Of a stretch of 64,000 bases of DNA, positions 9,397-18,400 are shown piece after piece. This DNA is from Glaciecola sp965660815. Its GTDB lineage: Bacteria; Pseudomonadota; Gammaproteobacteria; Enterobacterales; Alteromonadaceae. A program made the position numbers and the translations under genes. Location of the stretch: the NCBI GenBank assembly GCA_965660815.1, contig CBFIBG010000009.1:62001-126000 (forward strand). The letters are read 5' to 3'. The notes under the pieces were generated by a model that saw nothing but the letters and a program-made list of their open reading frames with translations, made no database searches and had not been told where the DNA came from. Numbering within the stretch: the first letter of the stretch is position 1; each line of letters opens with the position of its first letter.

Positions 9397-10020
9397 ATGT
9401 TAGACAAGCAAAATGAACAAAACTTGACTGAGGTTACTCAGTCAAGCGGTACAAGCGAACATAGCAATCAGCAAGTCGACCATACAAAGATGGTCGGTAA
9501 GATCATGTTATTAGTCGTTGGCATGTTTTGTTTCGCATTTGCGCTTGTCCCGCTCTACGATGTATTTTGCCGGATCACTGGAATCAACGGTAAAACCAAC
9601 GATGAGGCCGCTGTTTTCACGGCTCCTGATATCGATAAAACCCGAACCATTACGGTTGATTTTATCACTCGTACAAATTCGGGTATGTCTTGGGAGTTTG
9701 AAGCACAAACCAGAAAGGTGGATATACACCCTGGTGAAAAGGGAGAAGTGACATTTTATGTTCGTAATCCCACCAACAGAGACATAGTGGCACAGGCCGT
9801 TCCATCTGTTACGCCTGGAAGAGCGTCTCTATACCTCAATAAAACCGAATGTTTTTGCTTTCAGCACCAACCGTTGAAGGCTGGAGAAGAGGCTTTAATG
9901 CCTATGGTCTTTTATATCGACCCACAACTTCCAGAGAATATAAACTTTTTTACATTACAATATACTCTTTATGATATTACTGAAGCAGCTCAAGATTCTG
10001 TTGAAGTAGCTATGAACTAG
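9397..10020 (+). CDS. ctaG: Cytochrome c oxidase assembly protein CtaG (Cox11 family)
   Basis: Membrane-anchored copper chaperone that delivers copper to the CuB site of subunit I. 207 residues: a polar N-terminus of about 30 residues, one membrane helix (KIMLLVVGMFCFAFALVPLYDVFCRITG) and a periplasmic beta-sandwich. The copper-binding CFCF motif is present in NKTECFCFQHQPL. PMVFYIDPQLPEN near the end is also typical of the family. A good ribosome binding site (AGGTGG) precedes the ATG. Placement between coxA and coxC matches other proteobacterial cox clusters. Confidence 0.95.
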   Translation: MLDKQNEQNLTEVTQSSGTSEHSNQQVDHTKMVGKIMLLVVGMFCFAFALVPLYDVFCRITGINGKTNDEAAVFTAPDIDKTRTITVDFITRTNSGMSWEFEAQTRKVDIHPGEKGEVTFYVRNPTNRDIVAQAVPSVTPGRASLYLNKTECFCFQHQPLKAGEEALMPMVFYIDPQLPENINFFTLQYTLYDITEAAQDSVEVAMN

Positions 10021-10035
10021 AGAACGGAGAACTTT

Positions 10036-10914
10036 ATGGCTCAACAAGAATATCAAAAATACTATGTGCCAGAGCAGAGTGTATGGCCGATTGTAGGCGC
10101 GGTAGCGCTCTTTTTAATTGCGGTTGGAGCAGGTAATTACACCATTGAAGCAACAAGCGACAAAGAAGGTTTTGGCTTTTATACTCTGCTCGCTGGGCTA
10201 ATCGTATTATTAGTTATGATAGTCGGTTGGTTCAAGAATCAAATAGATGAATCTATGTCAGGGCTCTACAGCGAGCAATTAGGGCGCTCTTATCGTCAGG
10301 GTATGGCATGGTTTATTTTTTCAGAAGTCATGTTTTTCGTCGCTTTCTTCGGAGCACTATTTTACGCACGCGCCATAGCGGTTCCATGGCTTGGTGGGGC
10401 GTCGAACAACGCTATGACCAATGCTGTACTTTGGCCAGAATTTGTTGCCCAGTGGCCATTATTGACGACTCCTGGTGGCGATACATCTACCCAAATGGGC
10501 TGGTACGGTTTGCCAGCGATCAATACGGCTATCTTAGTAATTTCTTCAGTCACATTGCATTATGCACATGTTGGATTAGAGCAGAATAAACGCACTCAAC
10601 TAAACGTCATGTTGCTGGTCACTATATTACTTGGTTGCATCTTCTTGGGGCTTCAAGGTTATGAGTATTATCATGCTTATAACATCGGTCTGACGCTAGA
10701 TTCTGGTGTCTATGGTAATACCTTCTTCTTATTGACCGGTTTTCATGGCCTTCACGTTACCCTAGGTACAATAATCTTAATAGTGTTGTTCTTTAGAGTG
10801 TTGAAAGGCCACTTTACCCCGAAGGAACATTTTGCGTTCCAAGCCGGTAGCTGGTATTGGCATTTTGTTGATGTGGTGTGGTTAGCTCTGTTCGTACTGG
10901 TCTATATTATATAA
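10036..10914 (+). CDS. coxC: Cytochrome c oxidase subunit III
   Basis: Third core subunit of the aa3 oxidase, which stabilises the complex and supports proton uptake. 292 residues with seven hydrophobic segments. Typical family blocks are QGMAWFIFSEVMFFVAFFGA, TGFHGLHVTLGTI and the C-terminal AGSWYWHFVDVVWLALF. An insertion between the helices near residues 115-150 (WLGGASNNAMTNAVLWPEF) is common in the cbb-unrelated proteobacterial forms. A GGAG ribosome binding site lies upstream. A weak inverted repeat follows at 10924-10944 without a T run. The next plus-strand gene (SURF1) is separated by a minus-strand DUF2909 gene. Confidence 0.96.
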   Translation: MAQQEYQKYYVPEQSVWPIVGAVALFLIAVGAGNYTIEATSDKEGFGFYTLLAGLIVLLVMIVGWFKNQIDESMSGLYSEQLGRSYRQGMAWFIFSEVMFFVAFFGALFYARAIAVPWLGGASNNAMTNAVLWPEFVAQWPLLTTPGGDTSTQMGWYGLPAINTAILVISSVTLHYAHVGLEQNKRTQLNVMLLVTILLGCIFLGLQGYEYYHAYNIGLTLDSGVYGNTFFLLTGFHGLHVTLGTIILIVLFFRVLKGHFTPKEHFAFQAGSWYWHFVDVVWLALFVLVYII

Positions 10915-10974
10915 AACGGTCAAGGCTAGTCTTAATGGCTAGCCTCAATCAATGAAGAAAACAAATTATCTAAG

Positions 10975-11181
10975 CTAGTAAGGCCGAGGATTGGGAGTAA
11001 TGATACCTGTGGCCATTGCGATTAAAATAATTATCAGAACAATCGCAGCAGTCAGTACTCTTCTTCCCAAGTATTTACTCATAGGTTCGGTTGATTCAGA
11101 GCGCAACATTATCATCATGGCTTTAAACAAGTTGAACACCATGAATATAAGTAATCCACCAAGAATAATTTTTACTATCAT
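10975..11181 (-). CDS. Small two-helix membrane protein, DUF2909 family
   Basis: 68 residues starting MIVKIILGGLLIFMVFNLFK, with two transmembrane helices (about 3-23 and 42-62) joined by a short charged loop containing EPMSKYLGRRVL. This fits the DUF2909 (twin transmembrane) family that sits in many gammaproteobacterial cox clusters. I chose the ATG at 11181; a longer open frame reaching 11337 would overlap the start of SURF1 and adds an implausible cysteine-rich N-terminus. It is encoded against the direction of the surrounding oxidase genes, so its promoter would lie at the SURF1 start. Function unknown. Confidence 0.8.
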   Translation of the reverse strand: MIVKIILGGLLIFMVFNLFKAMMIMLRSESTEPMSKYLGRRVLTAAIVLIIILIAMATGIITPNPRPY

Positions 11182-11223
11182 TTCTTGCGCCTTTTTAATG
11201 TATAAGTTGTAAAGTAAAAGCAA

Positions 11224-11958
11224 ATGAATCCAACAGAAAAACAAACACGCTTTCCTTTTATAGCTACCATAGTCGCTTTTAGTGCAATTGTCATTATGTT
11301 GGCATTGGGTTTTTGGCAACTCGACAGAAAATCTCAAAAACAGACGCGACTAGATAATATTGAAGAGGCATCGGGCGCAAGTGCGTTCCAATTGTCGGAA
11401 ATAGTCACAAAATCAGATCAATACTTAGATTACCAAATCAAGGCGCAAGGAACTTTGCTTGAGCCTACATTTTTCATCGATAATGTGATTCGTGACGGTC
11501 GCGCCGGCTTTTACATCATGAAACCAATGTCTACCAATTATGGCATTGTTACATTGAATTATGGCTGGATCCCCGCCACAGGTCCTCGCGGCAAGCTTCC
11601 TGAGCTGACCTTTGAAAAAACGAATGAGGTAACAGGGATATTGTACCTTCCAACGGATAACGTGCTGGTGAGCGAAACTAATAGGCGATATGGTCAATTT
11701 CCTGCTTTACTACAACAGGTCGACTTAGATGAAATATCTATGCACTTGGATAAAGACGTACTGCCATTTACGATAAGGTTAAATCAACAAGATGAGATTT
11801 ACACACGCGAATGGCAAATAGTGAGTATGAGTCCAGAAAAACACTTAGGCTATGCCATTCAATGGTTTGGTCTCGCCATTGCTGCTTTGACCATATATTT
11901 ACTGTCGGTACTTAAACATTTAAAAGCACCAAAAGTGATTAACAACGAACATGATTAG
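11224..11958 (+). CDS. SURF1 family oxidase assembly protein
   Basis: Assists insertion of heme a into subunit I. 244 residues with a transmembrane helix at each end (FIATIVAFSAIVIMLALGFWQL at the start, but read in shorter form as the first helix; WFGLAIAALTIYLLSVLKHL at the end) and a soluble periplasmic domain between. Family marks seen: GFWQLDRK, NYGWIPA and HLGYAIQWFGLA. It lies 14 bases upstream of the next gene and probably shares its transcript. Confidence 0.9.
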   Translation: MNPTEKQTRFPFIATIVAFSAIVIMLALGFWQLDRKSQKQTRLDNIEEASGASAFQLSEIVTKSDQYLDYQIKAQGTLLEPTFFIDNVIRDGRAGFYIMKPMSTNYGIVTLNYGWIPATGPRGKLPELTFEKTNEVTGILYLPTDNVLVSETNRRYGQFPALLQQVDLDEISMHLDKDVLPFTIRLNQQDEIYTREWQIVSMSPEKHLGYAIQWFGLAIAALTIYLLSVLKHLKAPKVINNEHD

Positions 11959-11972
11959 AGGAACCTTCATTA

Positions 11973-12533
11973 ATGAATAATACCACAAAAAATAAACGCA
12001 ATTTGTTAGTGTTATTAGCGGTATTTGTGCTGCCCGTCATCATGGCGTATTTAGCTTTGCAATTTGATTGGTTTAATAAAGCCGCTACAAATCGAGGAGA
12101 GCTATTACAACCGGTTATAGAAGCGTCTTCATTACTGTCTGACAGCGACAAAAAGTGGCATTTGTTGTACGTCATACCTGAGGTATGCGATACGGCATGT
12201 GAGAACGCACTTTACAGTGTTAAACAAACGTATTTAGCCACAGGGAAAGAAGCTAACAGGGTGAGTACTTTGTTTATCTATAGCGATTCCTCGGCACCAG
12301 AGGCCGTAGAGAAAGTACGAGAATTCAACGGCTCTTTTTTGTTACTAAAAGACCAAGAAAATGTTAATGAAGTGTTTCAAAATATCGATATTGATGCTAT
12401 TTTTATCTCAGATACATTGCATAATGTGGTGTTGCGGTACCCGACAACCGCAAATGAAGAACAAGCTATTATGGACAGTCGAGATATACTGGCTGATCTT
12501 AAAAAATTATTAAAATTATCAAGAATTGGATAG
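11973..12533 (+). CDS. Membrane-anchored thioredoxin-like protein of the cox cluster
   Basis: 186 residues. One N-terminal membrane helix (about 10-30), then a soluble domain with the start KWHLLYVIPEVCDTACENAL, which carries a CX3C pair (C72, C76). Sco proteins place the copper-binding CX3C at the same point after the first strand. Later segments (RVSTLFIYSDSS, DIDAIFISDTLHNVVLRYP) also look like thioredoxin-fold strands. There is no downstream histidine like the conserved one of Sco. Position between SURF1 and heme A synthase suggests a role in copper delivery or thiol reduction for CuA assembly. That role is inference; homologues in related genomes are usually annotated only as hypothetical. 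Confidence 0.75.
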   Translation: MNNTTKNKRNLLVLLAVFVLPVIMAYLALQFDWFNKAATNRGELLQPVIEASSLLSDSDKKWHLLYVIPEVCDTACENALYSVKQTYLATGKEANRVSTLFIYSDSSAPEAVEKVREFNGSFLLLKDQENVNEVFQNIDIDAIFISDTLHNVVLRYPTTANEEQAIMDSRDILADLKKLLKLSRIG

Positions 12534-12552
12534 CACCGGGATTATTTTTTCT

Positions 12553-13596
12553 ATGAAAAAGCTAGTGTTAGCGAGTATTTTTTTAGCGCTTTTTGTTATC
12601 GTTTTGGGAGCCTACACAAGGTTGACAGATGCTGGGTTAGGGTGTCCAGATTGGCCTGGTTGCTACGGCCATCTGGTGGTTCCTAAAAAAGAACAGTATA
12701 TTTTAGCTGCAAATGAAGCCTTCCCAGAGCGGCCAGTAGAGGCTGAAAAGGCGTGGAATGAAATGATACATCGCTATTTCGCCGCAGGCTTGGGCTTTTT
12801 AATTATGGTGACATTTATATCGGCCGCCATCGCAAAGATAAAAGGTAAACAAAGGCCGTTTAAACTCCCTTTAGCCTTGTTTTTGCTGGTATGTTTCCAA
12901 GGCGCACTGGGCATGTGGACGGTCACATTGAATCTCTTACCTGTCGTTGTAATGGCACATTTGTTAGGTGGCTTCACTGTGTTGTCGTGTCTGGTGCTTT
13001 TGTATTTGAGAATGTCACCAGTAACCCTTCCCAAAGCGGATTACAAATTGGGAAATTGGACAAAGTTTTGTGTTATCGGAGTTTTTTTACTGGTAGGTCA
13101 AATTGCGCTTGGTGGTTGGACATCGGCAAATTACGCGTCATTGGTGTGCACTGAACTTCCCATATGTGAAGGCGACTGGACAGCTAAATTTGATCTTGCG
13201 GGGGCCTTTAGTGTTCCAGCGGCCGATAATTATGAGTTTGGCGTTCATTCACACTCAGAGCGGGTTACCATGCACGTACTTCATCGTTTTGGTGCCATTG
13301 TTGTTATCCTTTATCTTACTTGGCTGGCATTTTCTTTATTTACCAAGGCTTCTTCGGCCATGGTAAAAAGATTGGCAGTGATGCTTCAAACTGTGCTTAC
13401 CATTCAAGTGGCACTTGGGATCAGCAACGTAGTGTTTATGTTGCCTTTGACCGTCGCGACCATGCACAACGCCGTAGCAGCGTGTTTGCTATTAGTACTT
13501 TTATTAATTACCTATGTATTGTCTGTTCCTTTGCTGCATAAAAAGCCGGCACCTTCAGTCAATACTGCCGTAACGAATGTAGCTCTAACAGAATAA
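12553..13596 (+). CDS. ctaA: Heme A synthase (CtaA/Cox15)
   Basis: Integral membrane monooxygenase converting heme O to heme A for the oxidase. About 347 residues from the ATG at 12553, with eight hydrophobic segments. Family motifs: GAYTRLTDAGLGCPDWPGCYG, the histidine motifs MIHRYFAAGLG and MAHLLGGFTVL, and HVLHRFGAIVV plus TMHNAVAACLL in the second half. A TTG nine codons upstream (12526) overlaps the preceding gene and is a possible but less attractive start. Acts directly with the downstream heme O synthase. Confidence 0.95.
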   Translation: MKKLVLASIFLALFVIVLGAYTRLTDAGLGCPDWPGCYGHLVVPKKEQYILAANEAFPERPVEAEKAWNEMIHRYFAAGLGFLIMVTFISAAIAKIKGKQRPFKLPLALFLLVCFQGALGMWTVTLNLLPVVVMAHLLGGFTVLSCLVLLYLRMSPVTLPKADYKLGNWTKFCVIGVFLLVGQIALGGWTSANYASLVCTELPICEGDWTAKFDLAGAFSVPAADNYEFGVHSHSERVTMHVLHRFGAIVVILYLTWLAFSLFTKASSAMVKRLAVMLQTVLTIQVALGISNVVFMLPLTVATMHNAVAACLLLVLLLITYVLSVPLLHKKPAPSVNTAVTNVALTE

Positions 13597-13617
13597 TAAA
13601 AAATATAGGAGTCTGTT

Positions 13618-14523
13618 ATGGACAGGACCGCATCATTATCCGCAAAAAAAGTAGAACCCAGTGCTAGCTGGCGTGACTATTATGAGTTAACTAAACCTAG
13701 GGTGGTAATGTTGCTTTTGTTGACTGCTTTGGTAGGTATGTGTTTAGCCACTGATACTTGGATTGAGCCTAAAGTATTGCTTGCGGGGATGTTTGGTATA
13801 GGCATGTTATCATCTGCCGCTGCTGTGATTAATCATGTGGTTGATCATAAAATTGATTCGGTAATGGCTCGCACGTTTAATCGCCCAGTGGCGAAAGGCC
13901 GAGTATCTCCCTTCAAGGCATTAACTTTTGCGTTCGTTATTGCAGTTCTAGGATTTGCTTCTTTGGCATTGTTTGTCAACATGCTAACTGCCTGGCTTAC
14001 CCTACTCAGTTTGGTAGGTTATGCGTTTATTTACACCATGTATTTAAAACGGGCTACCCCGCAGAATATCGTTATCGGTGGGCTAGCTGGTGCTGCTCCA
14101 CCTTTATTAGGTTGGACCGCGGTTACGGGTGAGATCCACGCATACGGACTATTACTCGTACTCATCGTATTTACTTGGACACCGCCTCATTTTTGGGCGT
14201 TAGCAATACACAGAGAAAAGGATTACGCCAAGGCTAAAATCCCCATGCTACCAAATACGCATGGCGTAGAATTCACTAAAACATGCATAGTCTTATACAC
14301 AGTGTTGCTTTGTCTTATTTGTTTGCTTCCTTATCTAACAGGCATGAGCGGTGTTATATACCTCTTAGGTTCGACTCTGTTAAATGGCTACTTCCTTTAC
14401 ATGGCTTTGAAACTTAAATATAAGCCCACTGAAAAAACCGCCATGGCAACCTTTAAGTTTTCTATATTGCACCTGATGATATTGTTCATTATTTTGCTTG
14501 CCGACCACTACTTCCCCTTATAG
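13618..14523 (+). CDS. cyoE: Protoheme IX farnesyltransferase (heme O synthase)
   Basis: UbiA-type prenyltransferase that adds a farnesyl group to heme B giving heme O, the substrate of CtaA. 301 residues, about nine membrane helices. The prenyl-diphosphate site NHVVDHKIDSVMARTFNRP and the second aspartate-rich-type loop around HREKDYAKAKIPMLPN are present, as is TPPHFWALAIHR. It follows ctaA by 21 bases with an AGGAG-like site. In clusters with aa3 oxidase it is also called ctaB. Confidence 0.95.
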   Translation: MDRTASLSAKKVEPSASWRDYYELTKPRVVMLLLLTALVGMCLATDTWIEPKVLLAGMFGIGMLSSAAAVINHVVDHKIDSVMARTFNRPVAKGRVSPFKALTFAFVIAVLGFASLALFVNMLTAWLTLLSLVGYAFIYTMYLKRATPQNIVIGGLAGAAPPLLGWTAVTGEIHAYGLLLVLIVFTWTPPHFWALAIHREKDYAKAKIPMLPNTHGVEFTKTCIVLYTVLLCLICLLPYLTGMSGVIYLLGSTLLNGYFLYMALKLKYKPTEKTAMATFKFSILHLMILFIILLADHYFPL

Positions 14524-14564
14524 ACTAAACCACAGTTAGTTTCAGATTGAGCAAAGTGGAAATA

Positions 14565-15221
14565 ATGCATAGTAAGTGGATAGGGTTATTGTTGATCATC
14601 GTATTTGGTCTGGGGATTTATGCCGCTCTCGTCGTTGCGCCTCCTGGTTTCGACAAAAAAAATCCAAAAGAACAAACTGAATATTTGAGTTGGTATCCTC
14701 AACAACGAGCGTTGTCTGATTTTGAGTTGACGCAACACACTGGCGAACCTTTTGCGAATAAAGACCTGCAAGGGAAGTGGACACTTGCTTTTGTTGGTTA
14801 TACGTTTTGCCCGGATATATGTCCTGTGACATTAGCTGCCATTAATTCAATTTACCCAGAGCTTAAGCAACAGGTGACCGATACTCCATTACAAATCTGG
14901 TTTCTTTCGGTCGACCCAAAGCGAGATACGATAGAGCGCCTTAACGAATACGTGAACTATTTCAACCCTGACTTTGTCGCCAGCACAGGCTCTCATGAGC
15001 AATTATTCCCTTTGGTCAGAAGCATGGGAATGATGTACTCTTTAAGTGAAAGCACGGATAATCCTAATTACTTGGTTGACCATTCTGGCTCCATCGTTGT
15101 GATTAATCCTAGAGGGAACGTAGTAGGCAGGTTCAAACCAAAGCATGTACCAGGTCAACTGGCAATAAGCGATACAGACCAGATCATGACCGACATGCCA
15201 ATATTGCTCAAGAGTGAATGA
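14565..15221 (+). CDS. SCO1/SenC family copper chaperone
   Basis: Delivers copper to the CuA centre of subunit II. About 218 residues from the ATG at 14565, which has a AGTGGA ribosome binding site; upstream TTG and GTG codons in frame (14547, 14556) are less likely. One N-terminal membrane helix anchors a thioredoxin-fold domain. The copper ligands are C82 and C86 in GYTFCPDICPVTL and the later histidine in YLVDHSGSIVV. Its stop overlaps the start of the acetyltransferase gene (ATGA). Confidence 0.94.
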   Translation: MHSKWIGLLLIIVFGLGIYAALVVAPPGFDKKNPKEQTEYLSWYPQQRALSDFELTQHTGEPFANKDLQGKWTLAFVGYTFCPDICPVTLAAINSIYPELKQQVTDTPLQIWFLSVDPKRDTIERLNEYVNYFNPDFVASTGSHEQLFPLVRSMGMMYSLSESTDNPNYLVDHSGSIVVINPRGNVVGRFKPKHVPGQLAISDTDQIMTDMPILLKSE

Positions 15222-15847
15222 TTCAGATAAGACACGGCACAGCGTCAGACGCTAGCGAATTAAGCGAACTCATATTTTCTACCGCTCCTGTTCTATTACC
15301 TTATTTATTTGGCTCTGACAAACAAGCGAAAAATTATATAAAACAAGCGTGTACTTATGATGATGGCCAATACAGCGCAGTTCGACATACTGTAGCAGTT
15401 ACAGATCGAAAAGTGATTGGGTGCATTACATTATGGTCTAATTCACTGCCCTGTGCATTTTATCGGCATACCGAACGTTCTTTGGCAGAGCTTTTGACAC
15501 CCCAACAAATGTTGCACATAGCAGAAGCAAATAGGCATGTGGCCGATGCATTTTCAGCGCCTACCGATGACCAAATATGCATTGGACACTTTGCAGTTAA
15601 CCCTAGTGAACAGCGACAAGGGGTGGGCAAACATTTATTATCGTCTGCGTTGCAGTTAGCTAATCTTGCCGATAAAAAACACCTTATTTTGGATGTCGAC
15701 GTTAACCATAAAGACGCGGTTGACTTTTATATAGCTATGGGTTTTGGCCGGCTAAATGAAACCTATTTCAAGCCTACCCAACAAACCTTTTATAGAATGC
15801 AGTGTCCGGTTTCGTCGTTAACTAATCAAGAAACTCTCCCGTCTTAG
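15218..15847 (+). CDS. GNAT family N-acetyltransferase
   Basis: 209 residues of the GNAT fold. The acetyl-CoA pyrophosphate-binding loop is QRQGVGKHLL, preceded by the beta strand CIGHFAVNPSE and followed by HLILDVDVNHKDAVDFYIAMGF, the usual C-terminal half. The substrate cannot be read from the sequence. It is translationally coupled to the Sco gene (4-base overlap), so it may be expressed with the oxidase cluster. Its last 26 bases overlap the tail of the convergent polysaccharide deacetylase gene. Confidence 0.88.
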   Translation: MIQIRHGTASDASELSELIFSTAPVLLPYLFGSDKQAKNYIKQACTYDDGQYSAVRHTVAVTDRKVIGCITLWSNSLPCAFYRHTERSLAELLTPQQMLHIAEANRHVADAFSAPTDDQICIGHFAVNPSEQRQGVGKHLLSSALQLANLADKKHLILDVDVNHKDAVDFYIAMGFGRLNETYFKPTQQTFYRMQCPVSSLTNQETLPS

Positions 15848-16937
15848 TTGGCGTGAACATAGGAACAGAGTACCAGTAAAATCGACCTTTCAATCGGTTG
15901 CTTGGAGCTGTGCAATTTACCCTAGCTCTTCCAGGCACAAGTGTATGGTCAATTTGTGCTTGTACCACTTGATTGTGTGTTGTCACATCTATAGATTTAC
16001 CTTTGAAATAACAGGCAAAATTGACCATCTGTACATCGTCACTTAGTATCTTAAGCTCGATATTAGAGATACGATCGCCTGGCTTAAATTCAACCGACAA
16101 TGGCCTAACCAATTCAACCGGCATTGCTAAGGTATTCAATTTGGTTTTCAAACTGTTTAAGTTGGCGTAAATGCCTGCGGCTGGAAAGCGAGGTAAAGCT
16201 GAAAAGTCACTGTAGTTACTCACTGCTCCTGATTGCTGACCAAATCCCACGTAACCTTCTTGTTTCAATCGGTTTTTTAGGGCGTGATTAAACTCACCAT
16301 AAGGGTAGGCTAACCATTTTTTACTGTATCCAAGCTGCTCGGTTATTAATTCTTCTGCTTGATTAATATCCTTCATTACTCTGTTTAGCCATTCACCTTC
16401 AGTTTCGTTTTCATAGCGAGTCAAAAGGTGAATATGGTCAAGGGTATGATTCGCAAAAGTCGCTAGTGGCTGCATGCTTTTGACCTGCTCCCACGATAGT
16501 TGGGAAGAAGTATCACCAATAATGGCCGGGTTAATAAAAATTGTATATGGGAAATTGTATTTCTCTAATATCGGATGAGCATTTTCTAAAATATTTATGT
16601 AGCCATCATCAAAGGTGATCACAACGCTTTTGTTAGGTAAAGCCATATTGTTTTTGAGGCTGGATAAGGCTTCATCCATTGAAATAACATTATGATTTTC
16701 GTCTAAGTATTGCATATGAGCGGCAAAATCTTCAGGTGAGATACTCGTCACTGGGGGGGTGTCTGTTGACACATGGTGATATTGCAACATCACAAAATTT
16801 TGTGTCTCTATCGCACTTGTGTCTATTTTATTGGCTAGGTCGGACGCGAGGGACAAGCTAGTGTAGAATGCAAACACCAAGAAAATTACACTACGTTTTA
16901 AGTCGCTAAACACTTTACTATTTTTCATATTTACCAT
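15822..16937 (-). CDS. Secreted polysaccharide deacetylase family protein (CE4)
   Basis: Metal-dependent deacetylase of the NodB homology domain. 371 residues with a signal peptide (SVIFLVFAFYTSLSLASD). The NodB motif 1 is VVITFDDGYINI near residue 105 and the metal histidines lie in FANHTLDHIHL. WLAYPYGEFN is motif 3. The part after about residue 270 is an extra beta-rich domain of unknown role. Substrate is not clear: peptidoglycan, chitin-like or biofilm polysaccharide are possible. The start could be ATG 16937 or 16928. Only 17 bases separate it from the divergent MATE gene start. Confidence 0.87.
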   Translation of the reverse strand: MVNMKNSKVFSDLKRSVIFLVFAFYTSLSLASDLANKIDTSAIETQNFVMLQYHHVSTDTPPVTSISPEDFAAHMQYLDENHNVISMDEALSSLKNNMALPNKSVVITFDDGYINILENAHPILEKYNFPYTIFINPAIIGDTSSQLSWEQVKSMQPLATFANHTLDHIHLLTRYENETEGEWLNRVMKDINQAEELITEQLGYSKKWLAYPYGEFNHALKNRLKQEGYVGFGQQSGAVSNYSDFSALPRFPAAGIYANLNSLKTKLNTLAMPVELVRPLSVEFKPGDRISNIELKILSDDVQMVNFACYFKGKSIDVTTHNQVVQAQIDHTLVPGRARVNCTAPSNRLKGRFYWYSVPMFTPTKTGEFLD

Positions 16938-16954
16938 TTAAATTTATTTTATTT

Positions 16955-18400
16955 ATGCCAAATGTTAGTACCAATTTTGTAGCAGACCACAAAAGGTTAC
17001 TTACGCTAGCAATTCCTTTGATTATTGCAAATATCACTACGCCACTGTTGGGTTTGGTAGATACTGCAATACTGGGTCGTATGGAATCTGTTGAGATCTT
17101 AGCCGGTGCTGCCATAGCCAGTCTTATTATTACTCAAATCTACTGGATTTGCGGTTTTCTTAAAATGTCTGTCACAGGTTTGAGCGCCCAAGCTCTATCA
17201 AGTTCAATTAATGAACCACTGAAAGTTATTATTCAAGGTTTTTACTTCGGACTTTTGATTTCAATCGTATTACTAGTGTTTCATAACACGATCCTTGATA
17301 TTGGATTAAATTTAGCAGGTATCGGCCCAGAAACGTCACAAGCAATCGCAGATCAACAAGTTGCTGATAATGCTAGACGATATTTCGAAGTAAGAATTTT
17401 TTCTGCCCCAGCGGCTCTATGCAATTTAGCCGTTATTGGATGGCTTATAGGTCAACAAAAAACCAAGCAAGTCTTGCTGCTGCAAGTAATTGTTAACATA
17501 ACGAATATTATATTCAGTTTGATATTTGTGTATGCATTTAATTGGGGCGTTGAAGGCGTTGCGGGTGCCACTGTAATGGCCGAATACCTTATGCTGTGCT
17601 TAGGTGTTTTATTAATCTATCAACTTTTACATAACAGGATTAAGCACCAAAGTGTCGCGTCTACACACCGCAAATTGGATAATAATGAGTATCTGCCATT
17701 GTTCGTAAGATTACGCAAAAATCTTCCAACTTGGATATCCCCAGCGTCACTGAAAAACTTGATAGCGCTTAATTCACATATCTTTTTTAGAAACCTAGCA
17801 CTTCAATTTACCCTTGCGTTTGTCACCTTTATGGGCGCTAGATATGGGGCAACTGCAGTCGCAGTAAATGCGATTATTTTGCAATTTTTTGCTTTAATAG
17901 CGTTAGGACTTGATGGTGTTGCTAATGCTGTAGAGGCCCTTGTAGGGGAAGCAAAAGGTTTAAAAAATAAGTTACTGGTCAATAATCAAGTTAAAATAGG
18001 CTTAGCATGGTCATCTTTTTTGGCATTGGCTTATGCGGTCATATTCTATTTTGCAGGCAATATCATAGTAGAAACATTAACGACTCACGTTGCAGTGATC
18101 AATGAAATGGAGCGTTATCAATGGATAGTTGTTTTGCTTCCCGTGGTTGCTCATTGGTGTTTTCTTTTTGATGGGGTGTTTGTTGGTTTAGGATTAGGCA
18201 GACCCATGCGAGACACCATGATATTAAGCGCATTGATTGGTTTTCTGTTGACATGGTGGGTCTGTATCGAGCTAGCAGTTAACCCTATTAATTTGTCATT
18301 ATGGATTGCCATGCTGATGTTTGTCCTATGCCGCGGAGTTTTTCTTGGGGGCTATTATTGGTATCTTTATCGGTCAAATGTGTCTCGCCTTTTAGATTAA
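16955..18400 (+). CDS. MATE family efflux transporter, DinF-like
   Basis: Twelve-helix inner-membrane antiporter of about 481 residues. The N-terminus LLTLAIPLIIANITTPLLGLVDTAILGRM is the classic first helix of the DinF/NorM group, and FFRNLALQFTLAFVTFMGARYG opens the second half-repeat. DinF members often lie next to lexA as SOS genes; here it is 11 kb from lexA and no LexA box precedes it. Transport substrate unknown. No ribosome binding site is evident before the ATG. Confidence 0.88.
   Translation: MPNVSTNFVADHKRLLTLAIPLIIANITTPLLGLVDTAILGRMESVEILAGAAIASLIITQIYWICGFLKMSVTGLSAQALSSSINEPLKVIIQGFYFGLLISIVLLVFHNTILDIGLNLAGIGPETSQAIADQQVADNARRYFEVRIFSAPAALCNLAVIGWLIGQQKTKQVLLLQVIVNITNIIFSLIFVYAFNWGVEGVAGATVMAEYLMLCLGVLLIYQLLHNRIKHQSVASTHRKLDNNEYLPLFVRLRKNLPTWISPASLKNLIALNSHIFFRNLALQFTLAFVTFMGARYGATAVAVNAIILQFFALIALGLDGVANAVEALVGEAKGLKNKLLVNNQVKIGLAWSSFLALAYAVIFYFAGNIIVETLTTHVAVINEMERYQWIVVLLPVVAHWCFLFDGVFVGLGLGRPMRDTMILSALIGFLLTWWVCIELAVNPINLSLWIAMLMFVLCRGVFLGGYYWYLYRSNVSRLLD

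Noticed and set aside
10924..10944. Inverted repeat after coxC as a terminator
   Set aside because: Stem is only six bases with a nine-base loop and no T run.
11182..11337. Long version of the DUF2909 protein
   Set aside because: It would overlap SURF1 and add a 52-residue cysteine-rich N-terminus not expected in this family.
16955..18400. MATE gene as an SOS-regulated dinF
   Set aside because: No LexA box in front of it and it is far from lexA.
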